From: Capillidium heterosporum
Lineage: Eukaryota > Entomophthoromycota > Entomophthoromycetes > Entomophthorales > Capillidiaceae
DNA: 64,000 nt
Assembly: GCA_016630905.1 (NCBI GenBank)
Contig: WBMQ01000003.1
Coordinates: 1-64,000 of the forward strand
Direction of reading: 5' to 3'
Below, piece after piece: positions 27,185-39,274 of the stretch. How positions within the stretch are numbered: the stretch's first letter is position 1; each line of letters opens with the position of its first letter. Position numbers and translations under genes: made by a program. The notes under the pieces are model-generated. The model was not told the origin of the DNA. It was given only the letters and a program-made list of their open reading frames with translations, and searched no databases.

Positions 27185-28030
27185 CTAGTACTTGTAGTGG
27201 TACTGGCACTCTGTACACTTGGAGCTAGACTTGGGTCGACCCCTACGTTTGTGCTGGACGTCGATGCAATCCTCTTTACCCAAGTGCTTGCATCGCCTAC
27301 AAGGTCTAGCTTCATCACAAGCTAGGTGAGCTTTCTTGCAGTGGGTGCAAGCTTTGCCTACGTTCTTCTGACGCTTCTGCTTGATGGGATTGAGGGAGTT
27401 GAACTGAGGGTTGTTAAGTTTTAAAGCGTCCAAGATACCTTCGTTGATACAACCGTGGTGGCTGGGGTGGTGTGTATGATTCAACAGTGAAGTACTGTAC
27501 GATTGTAGGTCACCAAAGTAGGGGTAAGGGAATGAGGGCATGTTCATATAAGTGGGGTCAAGGTAGCATTGGGCACTTTGGTCATCCAAAATATAAGGTG
27601 TCATCGTAGGCATACTGGTGGGGTTGGGTAGGTACATGGGGTCCATGTTGAAGTTCAAGGGGGACGGCAGCAGTTCAATTTGAGGTTGGTCGTTGCTAAG
27701 TAGCATGGGTTCAGCCAACGTAGGGGTATCGAACTGGGGATTGGAGCTCAAGTTAGTTGTCGAGTTGTTGGAGGAAATTTGGCTCAGCTCGGGGGATGAT
27801 AGATAACGGTTGTAGTAGTTGTTTTGGGCGTACATGGGGTAGTTGAGGTCATAGTTGGGATCGTAGCCTATCGTACCGTCGTAAGTGTTGGGGTTGGAGT
27901 TAGCAAGGTGGAAATCCAAGCCTAACCCTGATCCCGAACTCAAAACTGGGTTGAAGCTCATGTAATCTAGGTCAGGTACTTTGTTCTGCATCAAGTTCAA
28001 GGTGGTGTCGTAAATTGAAGGTTCGATCAT
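27185..28030 (-). CDS. Zn2Cys6 (fungal zinc cluster) transcription factor with C-terminal DNA-binding domain
   Basis: 281 residues, no intron. The first ~190 residues are rich in Asn, Pro, Ser, Tyr and Met (activation-domain-like, many NP and PY turns). At ~220-265 lies the zinc cluster: CTHC, then CDEARPC, RRC and DC, i.e. C-x2-C-x6-C-x5-C-x2-C-x7-C, followed by KRRGRPK, an AT-hook-like basic motif, and a terminal CTEC. The cluster resembles the Ert1/Rds2 group (KACTHC, ACD...RPC) that controls gluconeogenesis, but in those the cluster is nearer the N-terminus, so orthology is not claimed. Nuclear. Convergent with LeuA, 160 bp apart. Confidence 0.88.
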   Translation of the reverse strand: MIEPSIYDTTLNLMQNKVPDLDYMSFNPVLSSGSGLGLDFHLANSNPNTYDGTIGYDPNYDLNYPMYAQNNYYNRYLSSPELSQISSNNSTTNLSSNPQFDTPTLAEPMLLSNDQPQIELLPSPLNFNMDPMYLPNPTSMPTMTPYILDDQSAQCYLDPTYMNMPSFPYPYFGDLQSYSTSLLNHTHHPSHHGCINEGILDALKLNNPQFNSLNPIKQKRQKNVGKACTHCKKAHLACDEARPCRRCKHLGKEDCIDVQHKRRGRPKSSSKCTECQYHYKY

Positions 28031-29237
28031 ATTAATTAGTTGTAGTTGAAAATGTCTAATCTAATGCTGATACTAATAAAATTAGGAGGGTAGCTCTATA
28101 GTCTATAACTCTATTTTTAAAAACAAATATGTACAACAAAGTAATTATAACTTTGTATTGGGTTAAAAGTGATATATCTTGCAAACATTAGGCTTATAGC
28201 CATGTATTTATACTTATGCTTGACTAAATAGATTTGTTTTACCAAATCAATATTTGGAAAGTTTGTTTATTTATCGGTTCAGCTTAACCAACTGCTAGGT
28301 TGGCTACCGATTTTGCTTTCTTTACCAAAGGCCTTCAACTTTATATTCTTCTAATAACGGCATCCAAACGTTATCAGAGTTAAAATATTGTTGGAAAAAG
28401 TTGCAACAATTGGTTAAACGATAACCTATTTACGTTTAAATTGAGCTCAACATCACTAAAAATTTCCGAGCTTGAAGTGAAATATTGGTTTTCATAGGTA
28501 CTTTTGGAGGTTTGCTGGTATGTTCAGATGCTCTGTGCAGCTTCCACTTATCAAGCTTGTAAAACAATGCATACTTTTTGGAACAGGTATCCACCTAGCT
28601 TTTCTCAAACTGAAATTGCAGTTAAATTGGCAAATTTAGCCAATCACGCTTTACAAGGTGTAGGCCGAAATGAACGGATGATGGGCAAAAATTTAAAGTT
28701 GGGAGGTTGGAAGTCCTAGCTAACTTGATGGTGGTCAAGGTATACACCATTAGAAACGCTTGGATGATCAGATTGGTTGAATGTTAAAGGTTAATGACCA
28801 AGTTATCAGTTAGATGTAAACATCATTTTAAAAGCATGGTGCAGCTGCAAAAGTTGAATAGGATCGGTTTAAGCTAGGTATAGTTGTTAGCAAGGATATT
28901 GGTATCCATACCTGTAAAAATGTCAATGAACTTAATTAAGGTTTGTTACGTTAGTTTCATTGTGATTCTGAAAATCAAAATCTATTCAAACGGAAAAATG
29001 AAAGTTTCATTATATTTCAAGCAAATCTTATAGCTATAGAAATCGTATTTGAAATGGATTACTATCGATGGTATCAGCCATACTTTATTTCCCAATTACA
29101 ACAAAATACGCTTACATATAACCACCTTTCAAAAATATCAGCTATTATTTAAAGTGATTGTATACTATATAGAAAATAAAGTTTATAAGAAGGTCATCAA
29201 ACTTTAATACAAAAAAGAAAATGTAGAAGTATGCTGC
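28031..29237. other. 1.2-kb spacer upstream of the zinc-cluster gene
   Basis: No supported gene; a 71-codon plus frame at 28504-28719 has no distinguishing feature. Includes the promoter of the zinc-cluster gene and the 3' UTR of the SR-protein gene. Confidence 0.4.
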
Positions 29238-30383
29238 CTAATACTCATAAGGGCCACGTTGGTCACGAGCAGCACGGGGTACCGGGTAGGCATCGCGGGG
29301 TGGCTTGTCAGCCAAACGCTCCCTAGGTACTTCGTCACGGGGACGGGGTGGGGGCAACCGTTCACGGTCAAAGGGTGGCACATCCCTTGGATCACCTCTA
29401 GGGCGTTCAAAGTCCTCGAAACGCGATTCCCTAGGGGCACGGGCGTCACGAGGGTGGAAGTCTCTGGGTTCATGGGCTCTACCGTAGAGAGCTGGTTCGC
29501 GTGGTCCACGGGGTGGATATATGCCACGCTCGTCGCGGGCGTAGTAGTCACGGGGGCCGAGACGGTCACCCAAGTCTCTGGAACGAGGGGGGTAGGCGTC
29601 GCCACGTCCACCAAAGGGAGGATACTCAGAGTATCGGTCCCTAGGGGGCATGTCGCGTGGGGGGTAGCCACGGTCGTAGTGATGGGGTGGGCGGTAGAAA
29701 TCACGGTTCACAGTGATCGTCCCGGTACGGCCTGCTGTTGCGGAAGGTGCTCAATGGCTTGGTTCCAGAGTAGCGTCCGGGTGTTGGGGGTCGGGGTCGG
29801 CAACGCTTGGATTTTTCAACTACTAGGAAACTGCCGTCCAATTTGAGGTCTACCGTCTGAGCCAGGGCGTTGTCGGCTCCTTCAGGGGTCTCGAAGGTAA
29901 TGAAGGCGAAGCAGCGGGATTCTTTAGTGTGTGGGTCAACAATGAGATCACAGGTCCTAATCTGTTGAGGTTAGTGAAGGTTCAACAGAGTATCTACTTT
30001 TCCATGTTTGGCGAACTCCTGGTACAAATCCTCCTCAGTTGTCTTGAAATTCAGCTTGGAGACATAGAGCGTAGTGCCGGGGTTTTTGTTCTGCTCGCTG
30101 CTAAAGTATTTAGTAAACATAGGTCTGCATGATAAACGAACTTTTCCATAGGGTCGTCGGCGTAGTAGTTCCTGGCCCCGTCGGCGGAGTTGCGATCTTG
30201 ATCTTGATATTGGTTTTGCTGGCTATCATTATTGTAGTCCTTACCGTAGTTGCCGTTCTCAGTTGAAGGACCGTTGGAGTCGGGGTTGCTGGGTTGCGAT
30301 TTTTCGTAGGTGGCTGGAGCTTGACCGTTATCGTTCAAGCTTGCTGGCTTTGGGGAAACTTTTTGGGCGTCGACTGGCTCCAT
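29238..30383 (-). CDS. Tra2-like SR RNA-binding protein with one frame break
   Basis: Nuclear RNA-binding protein, probably a splicing regulator. Exon 1 from ATG 30383 encodes an Asn/Gln/Ser-rich N-terminus ending DPMEKF. A ~53-nt intron leads to the single RRM: TTLYVSKLNF (RNP2), TKESRCFAFITF (RNP1), split by a second intron (GTAGAT/AACAG) after KHGK. The RRM is followed by RPRPPTPGRYSG, like the glycine/threonine-proline linker of Transformer-2, then a ~150-residue tail full of Arg, Asp, Pro and Tyr (RDY, PPRD, PPR) instead of classical RS dipeptides. At 29712 one extra T (GAT CAC-T-GTG AAC) separates the RRM part from the tail; without it the protein stops six residues after the break. Confidence 0.88.
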
Positions 30384-31467
30384 TGTACTAAATGTGGTGA
30401 AGTGCTGATGGTTGTTTAATTATTGAATATCGGTGCATATTTACTGAAAATAAAGGTGAAATACAAATTGAAAGGAAAATTGGGTTTGGTCCGACAAGAA
30501 AACAAATGTTGTGTTGAAATGATAAATTTTTGAGCTCTAAAGTTTATAAATAACGATTTAAATAAAGGTGCGCAAATAATACAATAAAATTTAGAGCTCA
30601 ACTATATTTGTTAACTAGGTTACCTTGGGTTTAGCTGTCGCTTAACTTTGAGAAATGGGAGCTTTTCCAAGCTCTGGTCCTGTGAAATGGATTTCTAGCA
30701 AAAGTTTATGGTGAAGTATGATTGGCTAGCTCTTTGTCTTTGTGAGATGGTTAGCCGCTTAGGAGCTATTGCAGCCAATCAGAAGGTTACATATCTCATC
30801 AAAATGGGCATTAAAATCTAAACAATGCGGATTGACAAATGAAATGCTCACAATGAGGTTGGAGAATTGGCTAATATAGGGAACCGTACAACCATGTAAG
30901 ACTTTGGTTGGGTAAAAAGTGCAACTTTCGGAAAAACATGGTTGAGATTACGCAATCCTTTCCAAACCATTATTAATAATTTGTAAAAATGGGAATCAAA
31001 TATCTTGAAAATAAAGCATTAGTAAAGGGAGCTATAGTGCCAAACCAACTTGAGAAAGTGTTTCAAATGCTGCTCTCAGCGAGATGGACCAACACCAAGT
31101 ATTGTAATCCTACGGTTGATTTGATACTTTCTATCCCTTACCAGTAGATATCCTTATTAAATATTGGAGTTTCCCAAACACATTTTTGCAGCAGCCGGCT
31201 TCAAAGTTAGATTCCTTATCAAAAGAATATATTCAAAATTCCAAATTAATTGCACTCCAATATAACCCAGCTAATCAGCTGTAGTACAATTGGTTCGGAA
31301 CCTATTCATCTTATCTTTTTGGGAAGGATTGCTATTTTGCATAGAGAATAACGTCACATTGTCACAATCTCATATCCCAACTACAATGACTCACCTCGAG
31401 CTTGAAGATAGCAGCACTACCTTGAACCACCACAACAATAGTAGCAAACCAACCTTATCTAGCAAGT
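30384..31467. other. Divergent spacer between SR protein and mitochondrial carrier
   Basis: About 1.1 kb, no supported gene. A minus frame at 30416-30601 and a plus frame at 31290-31478 are short and featureless. The two promoters must lie here. Confidence 0.4.
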
Positions 31468-32637
31468 ATGGAGATTAAAATGGATGAAAAAGAGAACCAC
31501 ATAATAAGCTTTATGGCCGGTGTAGTGTCAGGATGCACGAAACTGGTGGTAGGTAAGCTACGATTTCTTATGGATATAAACTAAAATTGATATGTTGATT
31601 AGGTCATCCATTTGACACGTAAATTTTCTATTGCATTATATTTTATCTATTATTACCATTGCATAGCCTATACTCTGTACAGTATTTAACTTTTATTTAA
31701 AAGGATCAAAGTGCGCTTGCAAACGGAGGGGACAGCTGGTCGCTTCAAAGGCCCTATCGACTGTTTAAAGTCAACCGTTTTGAAGGAAGGACCGCTGGCC
31801 GTTTACAAAGGGGCAACTCCTCCGTTAATAGGATGGGCTTTGACAGACAGTGCCATGGTAGGAACCTACACAAACACTAAGGACTATCTATTGAAAGAGT
31901 TTCCTGGCGTGGAAGGTCGTGGAAAGTACGCTATCCACTCCGTTGCAGGTTTAGGTAAGATCAGGGTATCAAGGCATATAATTTACATGTAATTGTAGCG
32001 GCCGGCTCCGTATCTGCTTTGGTATCGACTCCAGTCGAGCAAGTAATTGGTTTGGCAGTTTTAAGAGATTAACGTACAAAAATTGGCATCCAATTTTAGA
32101 TAAAAGCCAAGCTGCAGGTGCAGTACGACGCTAAAACGAAGATATACAGCGGGCCTATAGACTGTGCTAAACATCTCATTAAAAGTAGGGGGTTGCGGCT
32201 AGGGCTCTGGTCTGGGTTTAACGCCTCGGTACTGCTACGAGCACACTTTGCCCTGTTTTGGCCGAGCTACCAGTACACTTCGGACACCTTGAAAAACATA
32301 TCGCAACCGTACCGGGATAACATCAAACCTTTTGTACCTTTTTTGTCAGGCGGTATAGCTTCCCTAGTATTTTGGACTGTAGCCTTCCCTACAGGTACCA
32401 TTAACAATTTTCTGGCCAAGCACTAACCAATTCAAAGATGTAGTCAAGAATAGGATTATGGGCCAGCCCATCGTCACTCCACTAAAGTATCCTTCGGTAA
32501 GGCAGTGCTTCAAGTACGTGTTGAAAACCGAAGGTTGGAAAGGCTTTTACAGAGGATTCACACCAGCACTCATGCGATCTGTCCCTACGAACGGAGCCGC
32601 ACTGTTTATGTATGAGCTGGTTATGAAATATAAATAG
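31468..32637 (+). CDS. Mitochondrial carrier family (SLC25) transporter
   Basis: Inner-membrane solute carrier. Six exons: 31468-31552, 31603-31618 (a 16-nt microexon), 31704-31954, 31999-32042, 32100-32394, 32438-32637; introns of 50, 84-85, 44, 57 and 43 nt splice in phase to 296 residues. All three signature repeats are present: HPFDTIKVRL, TPVEQIKAKL and FPTDVVKNRI (P-x-D/E-x-x-K/R), each followed by a second-helix segment; the last repeat ends GWKGFYRGFTPALMRSVPTNGAAL. The sequence is closest in feel to the carnitine/acylcarnitine-ornithine branch, but substrate cannot be told from here. An alternative ATG at 31480 is in the same frame. Convergent with V-ATPase subunit C. Confidence 0.92.
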
Positions 32638-32992
32638 CCAGTAGGATGCCTTTGATTTATATTATTTAAGTTTAATATGTGCCGTTTATGTGAAAAATAA
32701 GATTAAAATATTGAACCGATGAAAAGTAGTATATAAAAGCATTATCACTATGCATGTACTCAATTCCAAAATACAAATTCTATTTGTTTCAAAGAAGCAT
32801 AACTAAAAGATTAAGTAGTCTTAGCAATACCTATCGACAAGATGCATCAATAATAAAGCTAAAAATTTACTATCTAAAGTAAAATAAAAGATAAACCAAA
32901 TACAATATAAAATTAATAACTACCAAACACATCAAAGTAAAATAACATAAATGTCTGTATTAACTTTCTCAACCGTCAAAAATTTTGATAGC
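32638..32992. other. Convergent 3' spacer
   Basis: About 355 bp of AT-rich sequence between the stops of the carrier and V-ATPase subunit C genes; AATAAA-like hexamers occur on both strands. No gene. Confidence 0.5.
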
Positions 32993-34323
32993 TTACAACG
33001 AGGGGTCGGCCCGGCCACTGTCGAACTCAAAGACGAACTTGGCGTAAGGGCTGTAATCTTCATCGGCGAGTTGGGCGGTGACGGCCGACTGCATATCACC
33101 TTCAGTTTCCTCGACATCAACTCCAGCACGGCTACCGGCCAGATACCCGTAGTCGGCGTGCATGGCCTTCTCCAATTTGTCAGCTTTACGGGGCTAAAGT
33201 ACAGTTTTAAAATGAATAAACATACCCAATTAAAAATTACCTTGATCAAAGCAAAGACGTAGTCGGGTGGTAGTCCATACCGGAGTACCGATTCGGTGAA
33301 AGCTCGAAGGAGCTTGGTGTGGAACCAAGCTTGGAAGGCGTCGCCAAAGGAAGCTTGCAGCCACTGAGTGAAGGACTGCCATACTTCACGTTCACTACGT
33401 TCGACGCGGGCCAGCTCCTGGCGGTCGACTTCGGCACCTTGCTCAGTATACTCAAAGTCGCGGTAGATGAACTTCTTTTCACGGCAGGCGGCAGTAAAGT
33501 CATTCAGCGACTTCTTGAAGATGACAGCCCCAAACAACCCAAACTCGCCATCCTCAGTTACCTGGAGGGAGGATCTAGGCACGACCCAAGGGGTCAAGGT
33601 CTCGTAGGTCTGGTTCCAGTCCTGGTAAAGGTCACGGGGTACCGCTACGTAAGCGGTCATTAAGTGGTCACTTCCAGCTACTCGAGCATGCTCACGTCCA
33701 ACGATCGACGACAGCGATCGAACCGATAGGTTGCCAGCCTTCTTGCGCTCGATGGAAACTAAACTGGCTCGGATAGCTTGGTACTGGGTCGATTTCGATT
33801 TGAGTAGCTGGTCAAATCCAGTCATCTCGTTGCCGATTAATTCGAGAATCTCTTTAATTGAGCGGTCGGGTCGGTACTTCATCCCGTTCCAAGTGAAAGA
33901 ACGCAGGTAGTCATCTACGTTTCGGTTGTTTACCTTCAAAGCATCTCGCAAAGATTGGGTGGCGGTGGATTGGCTCAAGCAAGTCTTTAAACTATCGGCC
34001 ATCTTTAGGACAATTGACTCGTAGCTCTGGTCAAGCTTCACTAACTCATCGGATAAAACAACTAAACTATCTAAAGTTCCTACCTTTATATACAAGTAAA
34101 ATTAATGTGTATTCAAAACTAAATAGATAAAACACAAAGTATAAATGCGAAAAACTACCTTCAAAACCGGTAAATTTAAATTGATGAGGTCCAAGGCAGC
34201 TTGAGGATCGGATGAGTTGATGACACTACGTAAATTGGAGAGAGCGGCTCCATGATCGCCTTCTTTAACGTAATCGGGGTGTCTAGTGGTGGTGGGTAAA
34301 CTTACTAGCCAGTAAAGCGTCAT
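32993..34323 (-). CDS. VMA5: V-type proton ATPase subunit C
   Basis: Stalk subunit that bridges the V1 and Vo sectors and is released during reversible disassembly; acts at the vacuolar and endosomal membrane. Three exons, 34323-34159, 34083-33241 and 33193-32993, with introns of 75 and 47 nt, give 402 residues, the normal family length. Family-typical sequences: YWLVSLP at the start, GNLSVRSLSSIV, VPRDLYQDWNQTYETL, VVPRSS, EDGEFGLFGAVIFKK, FIYRDFEYTE and LRAFTESVLRYGLPPDY. The last exon is acidic and ends DEDYSPYAKFVFEFD. All junctions are in phase, with no odd features. Confidence 0.96.
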
Positions 34324-36024
34324 ACTTGAAACGAGTTAGGATGCTTGATAAAATGAAACTATAGGCAAGGTTAAGATTTGTTGCTAATGTTGAATTGGTA
34401 TACCTTTGGTGTAAGTGATAGCTTGGAATTTAGCCACCTCAACTTTGAGGAATCGTTTTACGTTTCCCAAACAAAATGACGTCATCATCTTATTAACCGG
34501 ATTCTAATTTTGAACCTGAAAGTGTTATCAAGATATCTTTCACTTATATCTACTTTCACTATAGTTGCTGTAGCTATGAAGTTTATAGTGATCAGATATA
34601 GAGCATATGTCTACTTTATTAATGTCAGCCATATATTTAGGCGGCTTTCCACTTTCATTACTATGACGTCTTCACTATATAAGCTTCAAATCCTAATTCT
34701 TCATAAGAAATTTTAGGCAAAACTTTATATGTGTAGCGAAATTGTTACCAAAGAAATACATATTCCAAAATACTGTAAAATTTGCCATTTTAAATGTGAA
34801 CTTCAACAGTATTGGAATGCATCTTTAGAGTGTTCTATTGCCTTTGAAGCGCTAAAGTTTAGATACGCCTGTAAACCCACCTGTAAATCCAACATCTACA
34901 CAAAATCACTCAAATTATTTATAGCAAGTCTATCATTAGTTTATGCTATTACTTGCAAGCTGATATAATCTAAGCAGTAATACACCTCTACCCTTGAATA
35001 AATATAAAATTCTTTGATTACCACCACTGTCTTTATACAACCCGATTTCTTCAAACGGAAGGATGGATATCAGACTATATAAGAACAACAAAGATACTAT
35101 AAAAGCTTTATTGCACAAAACAAATATATGCCACCGCTGTCTAAAGATCCTTGATAAAGTCTTCTACCAGTCTACATCAGCTTGGAAATGAGTGCTTTTT
35201 ATTGACCGATGTTTAGCTATATAGCCAATCCAATGTAGCTTTTCGCTTTCACATTTAAAAAATCACCTTTTGCTTTAATTGAAAGTCGCGTTTACAGCCT
35301 TTTTCTTTCCGTCCCATTCTAAATATACATCGTAGACTACGTAAGCTAAATCCCTTGACCAAAACAGACTAAAGAACAAGCCCCAACCATCCTCCCAGTC
35401 AACACTAATTAAACTTGAAAGGTTCCCCTATAAACTATCCCAACCTCATCTAATTTCTGTGTGGTAGTCAATGAAATAGGAGTCCAACACAAAGATTATT
35501 TACCAAAAAGGCATAGATTTGAAATCCCAGCAACCGCGTTCGAAATTAATTGATTCGTCCTATAAAAAGCCTTATAGATTTTCTATAAAGTATAGCAGCA
35601 CCCTACCCATTTAATTTCGAACGCATTGTATACTACTTTACCAGCACATCCACCCATCCCATCCAAGTCTAGTGAAACGTAATTCTACAACGCTACCAGG
35701 TTTTGAGGTTGCTGCAATTTATGGCTTTAGTTTCATTACCACGACTTTCAAGCTCGTCTGCAGCTTCATGGAACCTATGCAAGGCTGATAAGCTTCTACC
35801 GTTCCATTGGTTGGCTTCACCTTTCAATCGAACTTTCCCAACTTCAATTCCCTTTAATTCTTCAGTCAACACTCTTTTGGGAAATGAAATTAAAGGTCGA
35901 TTATGGCATTAAAACAAGCTCCAAACTAAAAGCAATCACTTTAAAACAGCTATAAAATGGACTTTTGTACCCAGCAGCCAAATACACAAACTTTCAACTT
36001 GTTGGCTACTCAACTTCACCATAT
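34324..36024. other. 1.7-kb divergent spacer, no supported gene
   Basis: Contains short plus frames (34510-34716, 34729-34968, 35703-35912) and one minus frame (34936-35118), none with recognisable character. Promoters of V-ATPase subunit C (left end) and CSC1 (right end) lie here. Confidence 0.4.
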
Positions 36025-39000
36025 ATGGGATCATACGAAGCATCGACACCGGACGAGCAGTTCGAAACTTCTAGCAAGAGCAACAACTTGGAAACGTTTT
36101 TCCTAGCATTCCTCTTCAACTTCATCTTGCTAGTCTTCTACTTTTGCCTATTCTGTCTTTTGAGACCCAAGTTTCCTAAAATCTATAATCCCAAGGTGTT
36201 ATCACTACCGGCAATGTAATATTTAAAGTATTTATTTTGTTAACTTACAGCTACAAGTGCTAGGGTAAAGGAACTACCAAATGGTTTATTCAACTGGTTT
36301 TTACCATTGTTGAAGGTGAAGCATAGCGATGTACTTGTGCACTACGGTATAGATAGCTACACCTTGCTAAGGTTCATGTACATTTGTATTTTGTACTTTG
36401 CTGGTCTATCTTTGCTAGTCCCAACCATCTTAATACCACTTAACGCTTTAAATCAAAATGGCTTGCAAGGGTTCGACGGTGTAAGTGTATCCAACATAAA
36501 GGATGTCAACAGGCTGTGGGGTCATGCCTTCATGTTGCTAATAATTTCAGGTACCTTATACTCCACACCTTTTACTAACTTTTGTCTAGTATTTACGATG
36601 TTACTAGTCTTTAGCGAGTTTAAAAAGTTGGCCGAGTTACGACACACCTATTACGCGACGATGGCCAAGAAGACACCTCGAAGGTTAAAAAGTATTTTGG
36701 CGACCAATATCCCAGTCGAACTTAGGGATACCAATAAACTAACCAATATATTCAATGAGTATCCAGGTGGTATAACTGACATACTACCCTGTCGAAGGTC
36801 CAAAAAGTTAAATAGCGCAATCCAACGTCGTAATAGGTTGATAAAGAATCTGGAGATTTACTTGGTAAAAGTCATCTTAGTCTATGGTAAGGATAAACGA
36901 CGTAATTTAGGCAAGGAATCGCGAACCGATTCCAATGTTACTGATCCCAACTTAAACTCACCGAGTACCGAGGGATTGGCCTTGTCTGGTATAAACCGGT
37001 CTAATTCCGATACAGTAGGACCTAATAGTCGTAGTCACACCTTCAATTTCGAGGATCCTAAACGAACCAGCTCCTTTAGAACCTTGACAACTCTAAAATC
37101 CGATTCCTTGAAGTTGAAAAGTCTCTCTGTTCGTTATAACTACCGTTCAAGGTACCTCAAGGAACCTAAAGGTACCAAACTGACCAAGCTTCCCAAGTTA
37201 AAAGGCAAAGGTAGGAGTAAGAGCTTCAGCCACAAAGACAACTCCAAATTAGGTACGTCAAGGAATACATCTGCTCAAATAACAGCTGCCACCTCAGTGG
37301 AAACCATTTGTGAATCAAGATACTTCTCCGACTGCATTTTGAACGAAACTTCAAGTCCAAAGTCGATTATTCAATTGCCTTCCACCTTTGCCAAAATTTC
37401 CAACGACCTCGAGCAGTTTAGAATAGGTATAACCAACTTGAACCAGAAGGTGGAGGCCTACCAGAACGACATAAAGGCATCACCAGTAAACGCCGCTGTA
37501 TTTGTCATCTTCAACAGTCACCACGGGTGTCAGTTGGCAGCCCAGTCGGTAGTCCACAGTTCCCCTATCCAACTCAACTTGCAGGCGCATCCCAAAGATG
37601 TTATCTGGTCCAACATCTACTTGTCTTGGTTCGAACTGACAATCCGCAAAGTTGTATTCACTGCCTTTGTCGTCGTGCTCACCATCTTCTGGGCCATCCC
37701 CGTCACTTTAGTAGCTTCTTTAGCTTCGATCGAAGCTTTAGCTTCCTTGATCCCCTTTCTAAGCTTCATCCTTAATTTCCCTCCACTACTAGTCGGGTTC
37801 ATCCAAGGTGCCTTACCCGCTCTATTTTTAGCTTTATTGATCCACCTCCTCAAATTCATTCTAATGCTGACGGCCAAGTGGCAGGGAGATGCCACCTTCA
37901 CTCAGATCCAACTAGGTATACTAACAAAGTACTTTGTTTTCCTTTTGATCAACGTGCTGTTCGTAGTTACCTTTGCTGGTGGTATCATACAGTCGATAGG
38001 CCCCTTGATCAACAACCCCACCTCCATCCTCAACATCTTGGCCACCTCATTACCCAAAGTCTCCAACTTCTTCATCACCTACATCATTTACCAAACTTTG
38101 GTCGAATTGCCTTCGCAGCTAGCAACCCCATTCTCCATCGTCATCTACCAGTTTCTGCAGTCGACTTGGTCCTACTTGACGCCTAGAGGTTTCTTATACA
38201 AAACTATATCACCTGAACCCAAATGGGGGTTCCTATGGCCTGGACATCTCCTCATCTTGGTTATTGCTTTAACCTACGCAACGATAGCCCCTGTCATTCT
38301 GTACTTTACTCTACTTTACTTTATGATTAGCTATATTGTCCACCTCTACCTGCTGTGCTATGTCAACGCGACCCCAAGTTCCAGTGACAGTGGCGGTCAG
38401 TACTACTTGAAATCGCTAGGTATCATCTGCGTAGGCTTGTACATTGCACAAGTCACTATGATCGGTATCCTTCTCCTCAACAAAGCTATAGGCCCAGCCG
38501 TTCTAGTTATAATTACATTAGTAGGCACAGCCATTATCCACTACTTCTCCAAATGGCGATACCTGCCAAGTATTCAATATTTACCCATGTCTAGTGAAGA
38601 AGGTTCATACAATGCCGAACCCAGCCTAGAAACGCACCTTGAAAAGTCCCAAGCTTCATCTATCGAGTCCATACAACCGGAAATAGATGCTGGTGATGAA
38701 GACGAAGATGAAGGTATCGAAGAAGATGACGAAGCAATCTACGACACCACCTCGGACGTCCAAGTTGTCTTGACAAACATTGAGCTCAACCAGCTAGTGC
38801 ATCAGACCCAAACACAAACCCAATCCCAAACACAACTACAGTCGCAAGCTCTCCCACCCATCGAAAAATCTACCTTGATCCATTCCAATACCGACACCAC
38901 CCAACTAATAGACACCTGCAAGGGAGACTTTTCTAGTCATCCTGCTCACTTCAAGCAACTTGGAAGTCCCACTATGGTTGCCCGATTTTAGATCAGCTAG

Positions 39001-39133
39001 ATTCAATGAAGACTTGATAAAGTTTGTCGGTAATGAGTTCCAGAAGCTGCAATTGGATGGCATCAAAGTTATTGTTGACCCCAGCGCCTGCTTAGATATC
39101 GATTCTAAGGAGTTGGTGGTGGATTTGAACTAA
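36025..39133 (+). CDS. CSC1/OSCA/TMEM63-type osmosensitive cation channel
   Basis: Plasma-membrane mechanosensitive or hyperosmolality-gated cation channel family (yeast CSC1, RSN1). Exon 1 (36025-36215) encodes a first transmembrane helix (FFLAFLFNFILLVFYFCLFCLL) and RPKFPKIYNPK; a ~48-nt intron leads to exon 2 at 36264. Two more helices precede the cytosolic loop (~130-430), which is unusually long and basic/Ser-rich, then the 7TM core with FAGGIIQSIGPL and the LVELPSQLATP region typical of the family. An acidic tail with a QTQTQSQTQ run follows. The frame stops at 38991 (VARF), but one extra base around 38964-38976 would carry it into LPDFRSARFNEDLIKF and on to 39131-39133, a more usual RSN1-like ending (WLP). 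Confidence 0.9.
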
Positions 39134-39274
39134 AATAGATAAATAAAATATAGTTTTGCATTTCATAGTTAACTGTAAATACAAAAATTGTTTTTGGGGA
39201 GTAGAAAATTGAATTTAATAGAGTATAAGATAGTTAGAGTAAATAATAGATATAGTTGTAGCCCAAGTCAAAAG

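Noticed and set aside
29259-29846. 195-codon plus ORF over the SR-protein tail
   Set aside because: Antisense reading of the Arg/Pro/Asp-rich tail; composition follows from the repeats on the other strand.
37527-37901. Plus and minus ORFs inside the CSC1 gene
   Set aside because: They are out-of-frame shadows of the conserved 7TM core.
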